From the NCBI RefSeq assembly GCF_022513565.1, contig NZ_JAKWBE010000003.1, positions 62,001-126,000 on the forward strand: a stretch of 64,000 nt of DNA. The letters are read 5' to 3'. Position 1 is the stretch's first letter. Each line of letters opens with the position of its first letter. The position numbers and the translations under genes are program-made. This document shows positions 36,469-45,200 of this stretch, piece after piece. The notes beneath the pieces are model-generated. The model ran no database searches. It was not told the DNA's origin and saw only the letters and a program-made list of their open reading frames with translations. Source of the DNA: Streptomyces gilvus (GTDB lineage Bacteria > Actinomycetota > Actinomycetes > Streptomycetales > Streptomycetaceae).

Positions 36469-38213
36469 GACTCGACCTCCCTGTCCCGGTTGGGGCGCCA
36501 CTCGGTCAGGGTCTGAGCCGACGCCAGTCCGTGCCGCCAGTCCGCCAGCAGGTCCTCCAGCTCGTGCGCGGCCTGTTGGAGCACGTACCAGGCGTGGGCC
36601 TGCTGCTTGTCACCAGCCGTGCGCCGGTTGTGCTTGCGCAACGGTACGTGCGCCACTCCGCCCAGGGCCATGGTCGTGAACAGCACCGCCAGTACCAGGA
36701 ACAGCACGGATGTGCTGTCGCTCGGATACCACACGTTGGCGGCCATGCACCCCAGGGCGAGAGCGGCGGATGCCATGGTGAGCGTCCAGGACGGCACGAT
36801 CGACTCGATCTGCTCACGGGTCTGCTGTTCCACATGCCGTGCCAGCTCGTCCGCAGCCCCGGCCGCGTCGAAGGTCGCGGCGGAAGCCGTGGAGTACTCG
36901 CAGGTCCAGTCCCCGTACGAAAGGGTCACCACGGCCGGCAACAGCGACCGGGACGTCTGGGCCATCGAGGCAGCGGTCGCGCGCACGCTTTCCCAGACGC
37001 AGTCCAGGGCCAGTCTTCGTGCGGGCACTCCGAGCTGGAGCAGCTCCGGCTGGAACACGGCGCGCTCCAGCAACGTGGCGAAATCGAGCCGCTCGATGTC
37101 CTGCTGGGACTCGTCGGCCGCAGCCGCGGCGGCCTCCACGTCTCCTCCGTGCTTGATCAGCGCCCGTAACCGCGCCATGCGTTCCTGGAGTTCCGCCTCG
37201 TCCGGTTCGAGCTGGTCGATCAGGTGGTCCAGCGCGCTGTCCGCGTAGCGGCCCTGGCGAGCGGGAGTGTCGTCGACCGTGGGGAAGGATTCAAGAAAAT
37301 TTAGGGTGCCCTTAAGCGCGGTGGCGGTCCGCCAGCCCGTCTCCAGTGCGGGCCACTCCATCCCCGTCAGCTCTTGGAGGGCAGCAAATCGACGGCCGCC
37401 GGAGGAGTCCCGGCCGAACTCCATCAGGCGAGCCGCCCACGGGGCCAGGTGAGGACTCGGCGCTGGCGCGGGCACCGTCTGGAACGCTGTGCCGTCCTCG
37501 CGGAACCAGCGCGCCATGGCTTCACGGGCGTAGGTGTATGCGTCGTATCCGAGTTCGGCGTTGGCTATGGCTTCGAGCACCACCGTGAACTCGGGCCCGA
37601 GGTCGTCACGATTGAGGGAGTTGAGATAGCGGTCCATCCAGCCCGCTGCCTCGCTCAGTTCGCCCAGGCGCGAACAGGTCAGGGCGAAGAACAGTTTGGC
37701 CTTGGCCGAGTCGAGCCATACCGCGTGTGCGGTCGCCCGGGAAGCCTGTGTCGATTCGCCGTTGTGCCGGGCGGCCACCGACATTATCGCCGGAGCGAGC
37801 CAGTACGCCGTTTCGAGAAGGAACTGCTCCCTGACGCAGGCTTCGATCGTGTCCCGGTCGATCAGCCCGCTGGTCACCGCCTGGGCTGTCAAGGTGTGCG
37901 TGAGACCACGGGCCAGGCTGCGGACCCGCTCGCGCTGAGCGAAGTCCGCCTTCCACTCAACGGTCAGCTGAGTCAGCTCTGCCTGTGCGTTGACGACGAG
38001 CTGGTCCCTGCCATAGCGCTCGACGAAGTCGTCCAGCACCTCGTGGCTCGCCGTCACCGTGTCCTTCACCGCCTGCACCGCGGAGCCCACCTGAGCGAGC
38101 GTTGCCGCCATGTGGTCGTGCATCTGGCGCAGTACCTGCAACTCGACGTGCAGCGTCGTCATGTCCGTACGCAGCGGCTCCAGTAACTCGTCGAGATCCG
38201 GCTGTTCGCTCAT
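36465..38213 (-). CDS. Coiled-coil membrane protein of unknown function
   Basis: A 582-residue protein that I do not recognise as a named family. The N-terminal ~75 residues (LRTDMTTLHVELQVLRQMHDHMAATLAQVG...HEVLDDFVERYG) look like an extended coiled coil. The middle is helical. Two membrane segments are near residues 478-520 (TMASAALALGCMAANVWY, then VLFLVLAVLFTTMALGGVAHV), and the C-terminus returns to the cytoplasm (KHNRRTAGDKQQAHAWYVLQQAAHELEDLL). The ATG at 38213 is taken because it begins MSEQPDLDELLEPL. Its coupling to the kinase suggests it is that kinase's substrate or membrane anchor. Confidence 0.8.
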   Translation of the reverse strand: MSEQPDLDELLEPLRTDMTTLHVELQVLRQMHDHMAATLAQVGSAVQAVKDTVTASHEVLDDFVERYGRDQLVVNAQAELTQLTVEWKADFAQRERVRSLARGLTHTLTAQAVTSGLIDRDTIEACVREQFLLETAYWLAPAIMSVAARHNGESTQASRATAHAVWLDSAKAKLFFALTCSRLGELSEAAGWMDRYLNSLNRDDLGPEFTVVLEAIANAELGYDAYTYAREAMARWFREDGTAFQTVPAPAPSPHLAPWAARLMEFGRDSSGGRRFAALQELTGMEWPALETGWRTATALKGTLNFLESFPTVDDTPARQGRYADSALDHLIDQLEPDEAELQERMARLRALIKHGGDVEAAAAAADESQQDIERLDFATLLERAVFQPELLQLGVPARRLALDCVWESVRATAASMAQTSRSLLPAVVTLSYGDWTCEYSTASAATFDAAGAADELARHVEQQTREQIESIVPSWTLTMASAALALGCMAANVWYPSDSTSVLFLVLAVLFTTMALGGVAHVPLRKHNRRTAGDKQQAHAWYVLQQAAHELEDLLADWRHGLASAQTLTEWRPNRDREVES

Positions 38214-38344
38214 GGCGCCCCCGAAGTCATACGGATCACAGAAGGCCGTTCTCAAGACAGTTCACCACCAACCTCCCTACCCTTCCTGACAAGTTGGCAA
38301 TTCATGCACCGTCGAGTTCACGCGCTGTCGAGGGGGAGGGCGTC

Positions 38345-40249
38345 ATGCCGCAAGGAGCAAGTCCGGTGAGCCGTCTGTTCTTCGGCCGGGACGATGCCGA
38401 GCACGACATGGCTGACGGCTTGTTGGGTGGAGTCTTTCTGCACACCTACGCCTACCGGGAGGCACTCTCCGGCCGCAAATCCCTGATCATCGGCCGTAAG
38501 GGGGCGGGCAAGAGCGCGATCTGTCGGCAACTGGGGGCCGCCGACGGCCATCCAGGCATCGCGGTTCTGATCACCCCTGACGACACCGCCGGCGACGAGA
38601 TCCGACGGTTCGAACTCCAGGGAGTCTCGGGTGACACCGCCAAGTCCCTGATCTGGCGGTACGTCTTCGCCGTACATGCGGCGCGGCATCTGTGCGACCA
38701 CGCGCGCGCGGCGCACGGCTGGCGTGCACGCTCATCCGTGAAGGCGCTGCGCGATTTCCTGGAGGCGAACGACGAGGCGGGCGAGGAGCGTCTCTACGAC
38801 CGGCTCCGTCGTGGAGCCCGCGGACTGCAGTCGGCGAACCTCTCGCTCAAGGCGTTCGGCTTTGAGGCCGGGCTGGGTCTGAACGGGGCATCGGAAGGCG
38901 CTCGCGCCAGTCGTCAGCTGGAGGTCCTGGAGAGTGGTGTGGCAGCTGCCTTCCATGAGTTGGGATGCACAGCGTCACATCCTCCCCTGCTCCTGCTGGT
39001 CGACCAGATCGAGCAGGTCTGGACCATGGATCCGGACAGCCACGCCCTGGTCACCGGGCTGCTGTTGGCGAGCAAACAGGTCACGAGTCAGTACGGCGGC
39101 GCCGCACGCTGCACGCTCTTCCTCCGAGCGGACATCTACGACACGCTCAACTTCGGCGACGCCGACAAGTTCCACAGCGACGAGCTGCGCATCTCCTGGA
39201 GCCGGGAGGAACTGGCCCGACTTGCCCTGAGCAGGGCGGCGGCCTCTCTCCAGGTGCCGGAACTCTCCCCAGAGCATCTCTGGGGAGAGGTGTTCCCGGC
39301 GATGGTGTCCGGCGAAGAGATGCCCGGCTACCTGTTCGAGCGAGCGCTTCCGCGCCCGCGGGACGTGATCCAATTCCTCAACGCGTGCCGAGACGCCGCC
39401 GACCAGCGTGGCAGCGAGTACATCACCGAGCAGGACGTCCACAGCGCCACCAAGCAGTTCTCCGACTGGAAACTCACGGATCTGGCAAGGGAGTACGCGG
39501 TCACCCATCCCTTCCTGAGCCAACTCTTCCTGCTGTTCGACAACCACGGCTACGTGACGATGCGACCGGCACTCGCATCACGGTTCGAGCCCCACCGGGA
39601 ACGACTGCAGCAGGAGTTCGCCGACTACGCCGACGGCCTCACCGCCCAGGGAGTGGCGGAGGTCCTCTTCTCGATCGGCTTCCTGGGCGTCAGGAGAGGT
39701 CACAAGGTCGTGTACTCCCACGGCTCGCAGATGCCCCCGCAGCCCGGCGAGGACGAGTTCCACGTGCACCCGTGTTTCCGGCCCGCGCTGGGCGGTCTCG
39801 GAGCGGTGGAGATGGCCGGATACAGCCCGAATCGGATCAGCGGCGGAAACCACCAGCGTCAGATTGGGCAGGGGCGGGATGTATCACTGGGCGTCAGCCG
39901 CGATGTGCGGTTGCTGGACGATGTCAGCCGGGCCTGCGAGCGGCTGCTTCGCCAGCTGATGCGGGCAGGTTTGCAGGACGACATACACAATGAGGTGCGG
40001 GCTCAGCTCGGCCATGTCCTGGACGACGCCCGCCGAACCCGGGAGATCATGCGCGGCGGCATCACCGTCGACGTGACACAACACGTCCTCGCCGCCTCCA
40101 GCTTTTTCGGCCGCCTGGCCATGGAACTCGGCGAGCAGGGCATGCGAGAGGAACCGATCACCCGTCGTCTGGAGGACGAAGCCCGCGCGCTGATCCGGGC
40201 CGCTGGGGGCGCCACGGGCGGAGGCGGCGGATCGGACTCCTCACCCTGA
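38345..40249 (+). CDS. P-loop ATPase, Sll1717-like
   Basis: A 634-residue ATPase. The N-terminal LFFGRDDAEHD motif resembles the start of Sll1717-type P-loop ATPases. Walker A is IIGRKGAGKSA (G50-S57), and Walker B is LLLLVDQIEQVW (D220). A sensor-like Arg region follows (CTLFLRADIYDTLNF). The C-terminal half has a winged-helix-like part (LFDNHGYVTMRPALASRFEPHRERLQQEFADY) and further helices. ATG 38345 (GGAGGG upstream) is used; a GTG at 38366 with AAGGAG is an equal candidate. It is divergent from the coiled-coil/kinase pair. The function is unknown; STAND-like or KAP-like regulatory ATPases are the nearest general comparison. Confidence 0.75.
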   Translation: MPQGASPVSRLFFGRDDAEHDMADGLLGGVFLHTYAYREALSGRKSLIIGRKGAGKSAICRQLGAADGHPGIAVLITPDDTAGDEIRRFELQGVSGDTAKSLIWRYVFAVHAARHLCDHARAAHGWRARSSVKALRDFLEANDEAGEERLYDRLRRGARGLQSANLSLKAFGFEAGLGLNGASEGARASRQLEVLESGVAAAFHELGCTASHPPLLLLVDQIEQVWTMDPDSHALVTGLLLASKQVTSQYGGAARCTLFLRADIYDTLNFGDADKFHSDELRISWSREELARLALSRAAASLQVPELSPEHLWGEVFPAMVSGEEMPGYLFERALPRPRDVIQFLNACRDAADQRGSEYITEQDVHSATKQFSDWKLTDLAREYAVTHPFLSQLFLLFDNHGYVTMRPALASRFEPHRERLQQEFADYADGLTAQGVAEVLFSIGFLGVRRGHKVVYSHGSQMPPQPGEDEFHVHPCFRPALGGLGAVEMAGYSPNRISGGNHQRQIGQGRDVSLGVSRDVRLLDDVSRACERLLRQLMRAGLQDDIHNEVRAQLGHVLDDARRTREIMRGGITVDVTQHVLAASSFFGRLAMELGEQGMREEPITRRLEDEARALIRAAGGATGGGGGSDSSP

Positions 40250-40336
40250 CCTGCTCGGGCCTGGGAGGTCCGGGTTCATTGGACGAGGGCCGATCCTGTC
40301 ATCAAACGTTCGTTTACCGACAGGCGGTAAGAAGGG

Positions 40337-41842
40337 TCACCAGGCTCCTTTTGTTTCCAGCGAGTGTCTGGTGTGGGCTGCGATCACGTTCTTAAGATCT
40401 ACTCGGCGGGGTCCAGGCAGGGGACCCAGCAAGCAGATGGGTACCCAGTCCTCTCGTTTGGGCGGTTCCGGCCCGCGGCAGACGTCCGGCAGAGCAGCTT
40501 GGATTGGCCATCCGGCTGGACGGTACAGGGCCACAGGCGTCTTGGGCTTCGGATTGTGCAGACGAATGTGGAGGGCATCCAGATGGTGTTCGTATACGGT
40601 CTGGTCAGTGCGTCTGACGGCGACCTGCGCGACCGCGCTCCACGGGATGTGCTGACGGCCGGAAGCATCGGTGGCAGTGATGCCCTCTGTGTCAACACGC
40701 AGTGTTCGGGCGCGCAGCCGCCTCCTCAGTAGCCAGCGCACGCCAATGCCGTCGCCTTCGTCTACGGCCCCCGTGACCATCAGGAAGGTGAGGCCGAGCA
40801 TCACATTCTGCGCGGTGCCGTGCGAGCGCAGGCCGACGAAACCGAAGATGAAAATCAGCGCGACCCACACGAGCAGCGGGCCGACTCTTTCCTCGTGCTC
40901 GCTGAACTCCTGTGGATGCTCATCTCCAGTCCAGGACTCTTCGAAGGTCGGTGCTGGCCGCTCTTCCGCTTCGGTCGGTGGCTGTGGCGGTGGGATCTGC
41001 TTCTTTCGAGTCTTCCGCTTGTTCTTACCGGTGCGTACTGAGTCGAGGAGAGCAAGAGCCTCGGTGACTGTGGGGCGGTCTTTGGGGTCTTTGGCGAGCA
41101 GCCCACGCAGCAGGGGTGCCAGTCGTTTTGCGTGACGGGGCGGCGGGGGCGCGTCGTGGGCGACAGCCGCCATGGTGGCGGGGTAGGAGTTGCGCCGGAA
41201 GGGGGAGACGCCTTCGACCGCGTGGTACAGGGTCGCACCGAGAGAGAACAGGTCGCCGACCGGGGTGCCCGGGTCCCCCTTGAGGCGTTCGGGGGCCATG
41301 TACTCCAGAGAGCCGACGACTGACCCGTCCGTGGTGAGGCGGGTGTCGGCGGCGTGTGTGGCGATGCCGAAGTCGGTCAGCATGATCTGGCCGTCGGTAG
41401 CGAGCATGACGTTCGCGGGCTTGACATCGCGGTGTACGACGCCGGCTTGGTGCGCTGCGTCCAGGGCCTTGAGGAGGGCGTCGGCGAGTTCGACCGTTTC
41501 TGAAACCGGCAGCCGACCTTTACGCAGCCGCTCTTCCAGGGAGCTGCCCTTGATCAGCTGCATGACGATCCAGGGTCTGCCGTCCTCGGTGGCAACGTCA
41601 TAGACGGGGACGATGCCGGGATGGTGGCGCAGCCGGGCGGCGTTACGTGCTTCCCGTTCCGCGTAGGTGAGGCGTTTTGCCTGTTCGATGGGGTCCGCAG
41701 TGGTGGGAAGGCGAACTTCCTTGACGACTACGTCAGCGCGAAGGACGTCGTCGCGAGCTTCCCATACCCGGCCGAAGCCCCCTTCGGCGAGCGGTCGGAT
41801 GAGCCGGTAACGGCCTGCGATGAGGGGTTGTGTACTCGGCAC
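40337..41842 (-). CDS. Ser/Thr protein kinase with membrane segments
   Basis: A 501-residue Hanks-type kinase. The ATP-binding GGFGRVWEARDD and VVVKEVRLP (K41), catalytic VVHRDVKPANVML, TDFGIA and YMAPERLKGD are all present. The kinase domain ends near residue 275. A Lys/Pro-rich linker (KNKRKTRKKQIPPPQPPTEAEE) leads to two membrane segments (about 325-370: LLVWVALIFIFGFVGL and NVMLGLTFLMVTGAV). A C-terminal ~110-residue domain rich in beta strands follows. The GTG at 41842 has AGGACT upstream. It is 3 bp after the antitoxin-like gene and convergent with the P-loop ATPase. Confidence 0.88.
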   Translation of the reverse strand: MPSTQPLIAGRYRLIRPLAEGGFGRVWEARDDVLRADVVVKEVRLPTTADPIEQAKRLTYAEREARNAARLRHHPGIVPVYDVATEDGRPWIVMQLIKGSSLEERLRKGRLPVSETVELADALLKALDAAHQAGVVHRDVKPANVMLATDGQIMLTDFGIATHAADTRLTTDGSVVGSLEYMAPERLKGDPGTPVGDLFSLGATLYHAVEGVSPFRRNSYPATMAAVAHDAPPPPRHAKRLAPLLRGLLAKDPKDRPTVTEALALLDSVRTGKNKRKTRKKQIPPPQPPTEAEERPAPTFEESWTGDEHPQEFSEHEERVGPLLVWVALIFIFGFVGLRSHGTAQNVMLGLTFLMVTGAVDEGDGIGVRWLLRRRLRARTLRVDTEGITATDASGRQHIPWSAVAQVAVRRTDQTVYEHHLDALHIRLHNPKPKTPVALYRPAGWPIQAALPDVCRGPEPPKREDWVPICLLGPLPGPRRVDLKNVIAAHTRHSLETKGAW

Positions 41843-41845
41843 GCT

Positions 41846-42043
41846 TCAGTCCTGTCCTGCGACCATGTGTCCGGCAGCGTCACGGATGACCCCCTCGGGC
41901 CCCGTTTGACCCGACAATGGCATAAGAGCGGCAATGGCCCTGCCGTGATCGGTAAGGATGAGCGGCTCACGGGTGGCGGCTACACGCCGGGCGAGATCGC
42001 CAAGAATGGGCCGTGCACGGGTGATCGAGAACTCCTCAGTCAT
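41846..42043 (-). CDS. Phd/YefM-type antitoxin-like protein
   Basis: A 65-residue protein. SITRARPILGDLARRVAATREPLILTDHGRAIAALMPL matches the N-terminal DNA-binding region of Phd/YefM antitoxins, which bind operators as dimers and neutralise RelE, YoeB or Doc toxins. No such toxin follows; instead the membrane kinase gene starts 3 bp after its stop. The ATG at 42043 is chosen since an in-frame start at 42067 adds a low-complexity tail. It probably regulates the kinase pair or acts on it directly. Confidence 0.75.
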   Translation of the reverse strand: MTEEFSITRARPILGDLARRVAATREPLILTDHGRAIAALMPLSGQTGPEGVIRDAAGHMVAGQD

Positions 42044-42190
42044 ACAGCTAGTTTGATGAAGTGTCACTCCGATCGGAAGAGGCGGAACGCCTTCCGGTAG
42101 GTGGTCTCGGGCTGAGGTGAGGCGTCTGTTCAGCTCGACGCGCGCTGTACCGGTGCCCGACTCAGTCCTCGCGGCCGTCGTCTTCCACGT

Positions 42191-42775
42191 CTAGTGCCAA
42201 GTCCGTGAAGTTATGGATCGGGTGGGGTTGTCCAGGGGTCTTGAGGTGCGGTTTCGGCGGACGTGGGGAGCGGAGCCCCGGTAGAACTGGCAGTCGACCA
42301 AGACAAGCCGTTCACAGGACCGGAGGCTCCGCTGTCCGAACAGTGTGCCATCACGCGTACCGTCACGGTGGCCGGAGGCCGGTTTGCGCCCGGTCACCTC
42401 GGTGAACTCACCCAGCTGGTGCCCTTCGAGATGGTCGATGCGGCGCTGAGTGCGACCAGGACGGTGCAGTCGCGGCTGCGGGATCTGCCCTCCCGGGTCG
42501 TGGTGTACCTGGTCCTGGCCGGGTGCCTGTTCCCGGAGGCCGGCTGTCCGGGAGTGTGGCGCAAGCTCACGGGAGCCCTGGCCGGGCTGCCGGTGGTCTC
42601 GCCGTCGGCGAGTGCGCTGGCCCAGGCCCGCCGCCGCGTCGGCAGCAGACCGCTGCGGCGGCTGTTCGACCTGCTGCGGGGCCCGGCCGCGACCGCGCAC
42701 GGGCCAGGGATCCGCTGGCACGGCCTGCTGGTGGCCGCACTCGAGGGGTGGCGGAGCCGGGCGGGAGCAGGGTAG
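42191..42775 (+). mobile_element. Truncated IS4-type transposable element
   Basis: A left end starts at about 42191 (CTAGTGCCAAG) and the transposase reading frame follows. Only the 5' part remains: the frame continues to 42775, then changes into an unrelated GC/GT-rich repeat. No right end is present, so the element cannot move by itself. It marks the right edge of the kinase island. Confidence 0.7.
42331..42775 (+). pseudogene. IS4 family transposase, N-terminal fragment
   Basis: The translated sequence SEQCAITRTVTVAGGRFAPGHLGELTQLVPFEMVDAALSATRTVQSRLRDLPSRVVVYLVLAGCLFPEAGC is the N-terminal domain seen in IS4-family DDE transposases from actinobacteria. The catalytic D-D-E part is missing: homology ends near LLVAALEGW, after which a short unrelated tail is read. 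The start codon is not certain (a CTG at 42331 is likely). Confidence 0.8.
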
Positions 42776-42780
42776 CTGCC

Positions 42781-42870
42781 GGGCCTCGGGAGTGCCGGAG
42801 CCGGGTAGTCGTCGGGCCTCGGGAGTGGCGGGGGCCGGGTAGCTGTGGGGCGGCCTCAGGAGTGCGTGGG
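42781..42870. repeat. Short tandem repeat (33-37 bp unit)
   Basis: Three copies of GGGCCTCGGGAGTG at 42781, 42814 and 42852 are each followed by a GCCGGGTAG-like segment. The GCCGGGTAGCT core is also present in the 45.8-46.2 kb repeat region, in both places between minus- and plus-strand genes. The 254 bp here (42776-43029) contains no gene. Confidence 0.55.
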
Positions 42871-43029
42871 GGCTCGAGCGCGCGGGGCGGTGGCTGGGGC
42901 TGTGCGGGGTGGGGGTGGTCGGTGGGAGTGGTCGGTGGGGGTGAGAGGTGCGGGCCGGTGGGTAGGTGGGCGGCAGGGGTCGGGCACGGTGCCTGGACCT
43001 TTAACGCACATCGAGTGACAGTAGGGATC

Positions 43030-43830
43030 ATGCGACTGGCGTTCTCCACCCTCGGCGTCCCCGGCCTGCCCATCCCGGACGTGGTCCGGCTCGCGGCCAC
43101 CCACGGCTACCACGGCGTCGAACTGCGCGCCCATCCGGAGGAGCCGGTCCATCCCGGCATCGGCCCCGACGAACGGGCCGACGTGGCCGCCGAGTTCAAG
43201 GCGGGCGGCATCGAGATCCTGGGGCTCGCGGGCTACGCGCGGGTCGCCGCGCCCGGCGACGACGGACCCGTGATCGAGGAGGTGCGCCGCCTCCTCGACC
43301 TCGCCCACGACGTCGGCGCCCCCTACGTCCGCGTCTTCCCGGGCGCCGACCCCGAGCAGACCCACGAGCGCGCCGACGCCATCGCCGCCCGGCGGCTCGG
43401 TACGGCCGCGGAGCACGCCGCTGACCTCGGCGTCCGCATCCTGCTGGAGACGCACGACTCGCACCGCACCGGCGCCGACGCGATCCGCGTCCTCGGTCTG
43501 GTCGGCCACCGGTACGTCGGCTCCCTCTGGGACGTCATGCACACCTGGCTCGGCGGTGAGCAGCCCTCGGAGACGTACGCCGCCCTCTCCCCCTACCTCG
43601 GCTACGTCCAGGTCAAGGACATCGCCTCCGCCGAGGACAAGACCCCGCTCGGGCTCGGCGCGGGCGTCCTGCCGCTCACCGAGTGCGTGGACGTCCTGTC
43701 CCGGCACGGCTGGGACGGCTGGCTGTGCTGGGAGTACGAGAAGCGGTGGTACGACGAGGCCGCGCCGCTCGAGGACCTGTTGGGCGCCGGCCGCGAGCAC
43801 CTGGCCCGGCTGCTCAACGAATCGGCGTGA
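43030..43830 (+). CDS. Sugar phosphate isomerase/epimerase (TIM barrel)
   Basis: A 266-residue xylose-isomerase-like TIM-barrel protein. MRLAFSTLGVPGLPIPDVVRLAATHGYHGVELR opens the barrel. The metal-binding strands are ILLETHDSHRTG (Glu), GSLWDVMHTWLGGE (Asp/His), LGYVQVKDIAS and WLCWEYEKRW (Glu). The ATG at 43030 is chosen by fit to this family start. No other carbohydrate gene is adjacent, so the substrate remains open. Confidence 0.88.
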   Translation: MRLAFSTLGVPGLPIPDVVRLAATHGYHGVELRAHPEEPVHPGIGPDERADVAAEFKAGGIEILGLAGYARVAAPGDDGPVIEEVRRLLDLAHDVGAPYVRVFPGADPEQTHERADAIAARRLGTAAEHAADLGVRILLETHDSHRTGADAIRVLGLVGHRYVGSLWDVMHTWLGGEQPSETYAALSPYLGYVQVKDIASAEDKTPLGLGAGVLPLTECVDVLSRHGWDGWLCWEYEKRWYDEAAPLEDLLGAGREHLARLLNESA

Positions 43831-43919
43831 GCGCAACCGCCTGACGCCCGCCTGACGCCCGCCGGGCGCCCGCGTAATTCGCTGGCCGCGGCCGGGGGCC
43901 GCTGGCTAGGGTCCCCGCC

Positions 43920-45200
43920 GTGCCCCAGCCCGCCCCCGCGCGACCCCGTCATGCCCTCCTGAGCATCGGCCGTACGTTCCTCGACGTCCGGCCGTTGCGG
44001 ACCTCCCCTGCCTTCCGACGGCTGCTGCTCGGGCGCACGGTGTCCTCGTTGGGCGGGTTCATGACCGTCGTGACCGTCATGTACCAGGTGTGGGACATGA
44101 CCCACAGCTCGGTGTGGACCGGCGCGGTGGGGCTGGCGCAGGCGGTGCCGCTCGTCACGGTCGGGCTGCTCGCGGGGGCGTGGGTGGACCGGGCCGACCG
44201 GCGCCGGGTGTTCCTGCTGAGCACGGTCGGCTCGGCGGTCTGCGCCGTGCTGCTGGCCGTGCAGGGCTTCACCGGGCACGTTCCGGCGGCCGTGGTGCTC
44301 GCGCTGGTGGCGGTGCAGACGTCGTTCGCGGCGGTCGGCGCCCCCGCCTCGGGCGTGTTCCTGCCGCGGCTGCTGCCCAGGGACCAGGTGGGCGCCGGGC
44401 TCGCCCTCCAGCAGGTCACCGGCCAGTCGATGATGCTGCTCGGGCCGGCCGTGGCGGGCGTCGTCCTCGGCTGGTGGGGTGTGGGCGTCTGCTATCTGCT
44501 CGACGCGCTCAGCTTCGGCATGGCCTTCTACGGCGCCTACGGCCTCCCCGCGCTGCCGCCCGAGGGCGGGAAGTCCCGGCCCGGACTGCACGGCGTCCTC
44601 GACGGGCTGCGTTTCCTCACCGGCCACCGGGTGGTGCGCGGCGCGCTGCTGACGGACCTCGCGGCGACCGTCCTGTCCATGCCGGTGAGCCTGTTCCCGC
44701 TGGTCGACGCGGAGCGTTTCGGCGGCAACCCGCGCACCCTCGGCCTGTTCCTGTCCGCGCTCGCGGTGGGCGGGGTCACCGCGACCGCCCTGTCCGGCCC
44801 GGTGACCCGGCTGGCCCGTCCCGGTCCGGTGATGCTGTGCGCCTCCGGCACCTGGGGCGCGGCGCTCGCGCTGTTCGGTCTGACCACCAGCGCCTGGGCG
44901 GGGCTCGGGACGCTGGTGCTCGCGGGGGCGGCGGACGCGGTGGCCGTGCTCTCCCGCGCCACGATCGTGCAGACCCGTACGCCGGACGCGCTGCTGGGCC
45001 GGGTCACGGCGGCCGAGACGATCGTCGGTCAGGCGGGGCCCCAGATCGGCAACCTCCGCGCGGGTCTCGTGGCCGCCCGCACCTCGGCCACGACCGCCCT
45101 GTTCACCGGTGGCCTGATGTGCGTGCTGGCCGTGCTGGCGGTGGCCGTGAGAACACCCGAGTTGCGGGACGGCGGCGCGGTCACACCGGACGGACGGTGA
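43920..45200 (+). CDS. MFS transporter
   Basis: A 426-residue major facilitator protein of the EntS / DHA3 type with 12 membrane segments. The loop motif AGAWVDRADRRRVFLLS matches the MFS signature between helices 2 and 3. It is likely a drug or siderophore exporter. GTG 43920 starts it. Its 3' end (45200) overlaps the 3' end of the convergent hydrolase gene by 20 bp. Confidence 0.88.
   Translation: MPQPAPARPRHALLSIGRTFLDVRPLRTSPAFRRLLLGRTVSSLGGFMTVVTVMYQVWDMTHSSVWTGAVGLAQAVPLVTVGLLAGAWVDRADRRRVFLLSTVGSAVCAVLLAVQGFTGHVPAAVVLALVAVQTSFAAVGAPASGVFLPRLLPRDQVGAGLALQQVTGQSMMLLGPAVAGVVLGWWGVGVCYLLDALSFGMAFYGAYGLPALPPEGGKSRPGLHGVLDGLRFLTGHRVVRGALLTDLAATVLSMPVSLFPLVDAERFGGNPRTLGLFLSALAVGGVTATALSGPVTRLARPGPVMLCASGTWGAALALFGLTTSAWAGLGTLVLAGAADAVAVLSRATIVQTRTPDALLGRVTAAETIVGQAGPQIGNLRAGLVAARTSATTALFTGGLMCVLAVLAVAVRTPELRDGGAVTPDGR

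Noticed and set aside
41621..42100. A plus-strand open frame across the kinase start and the antitoxin-like gene
   Set aside because: It is the reverse reading of the kinase N-terminus and Phd/YefM-like gene; no motif.
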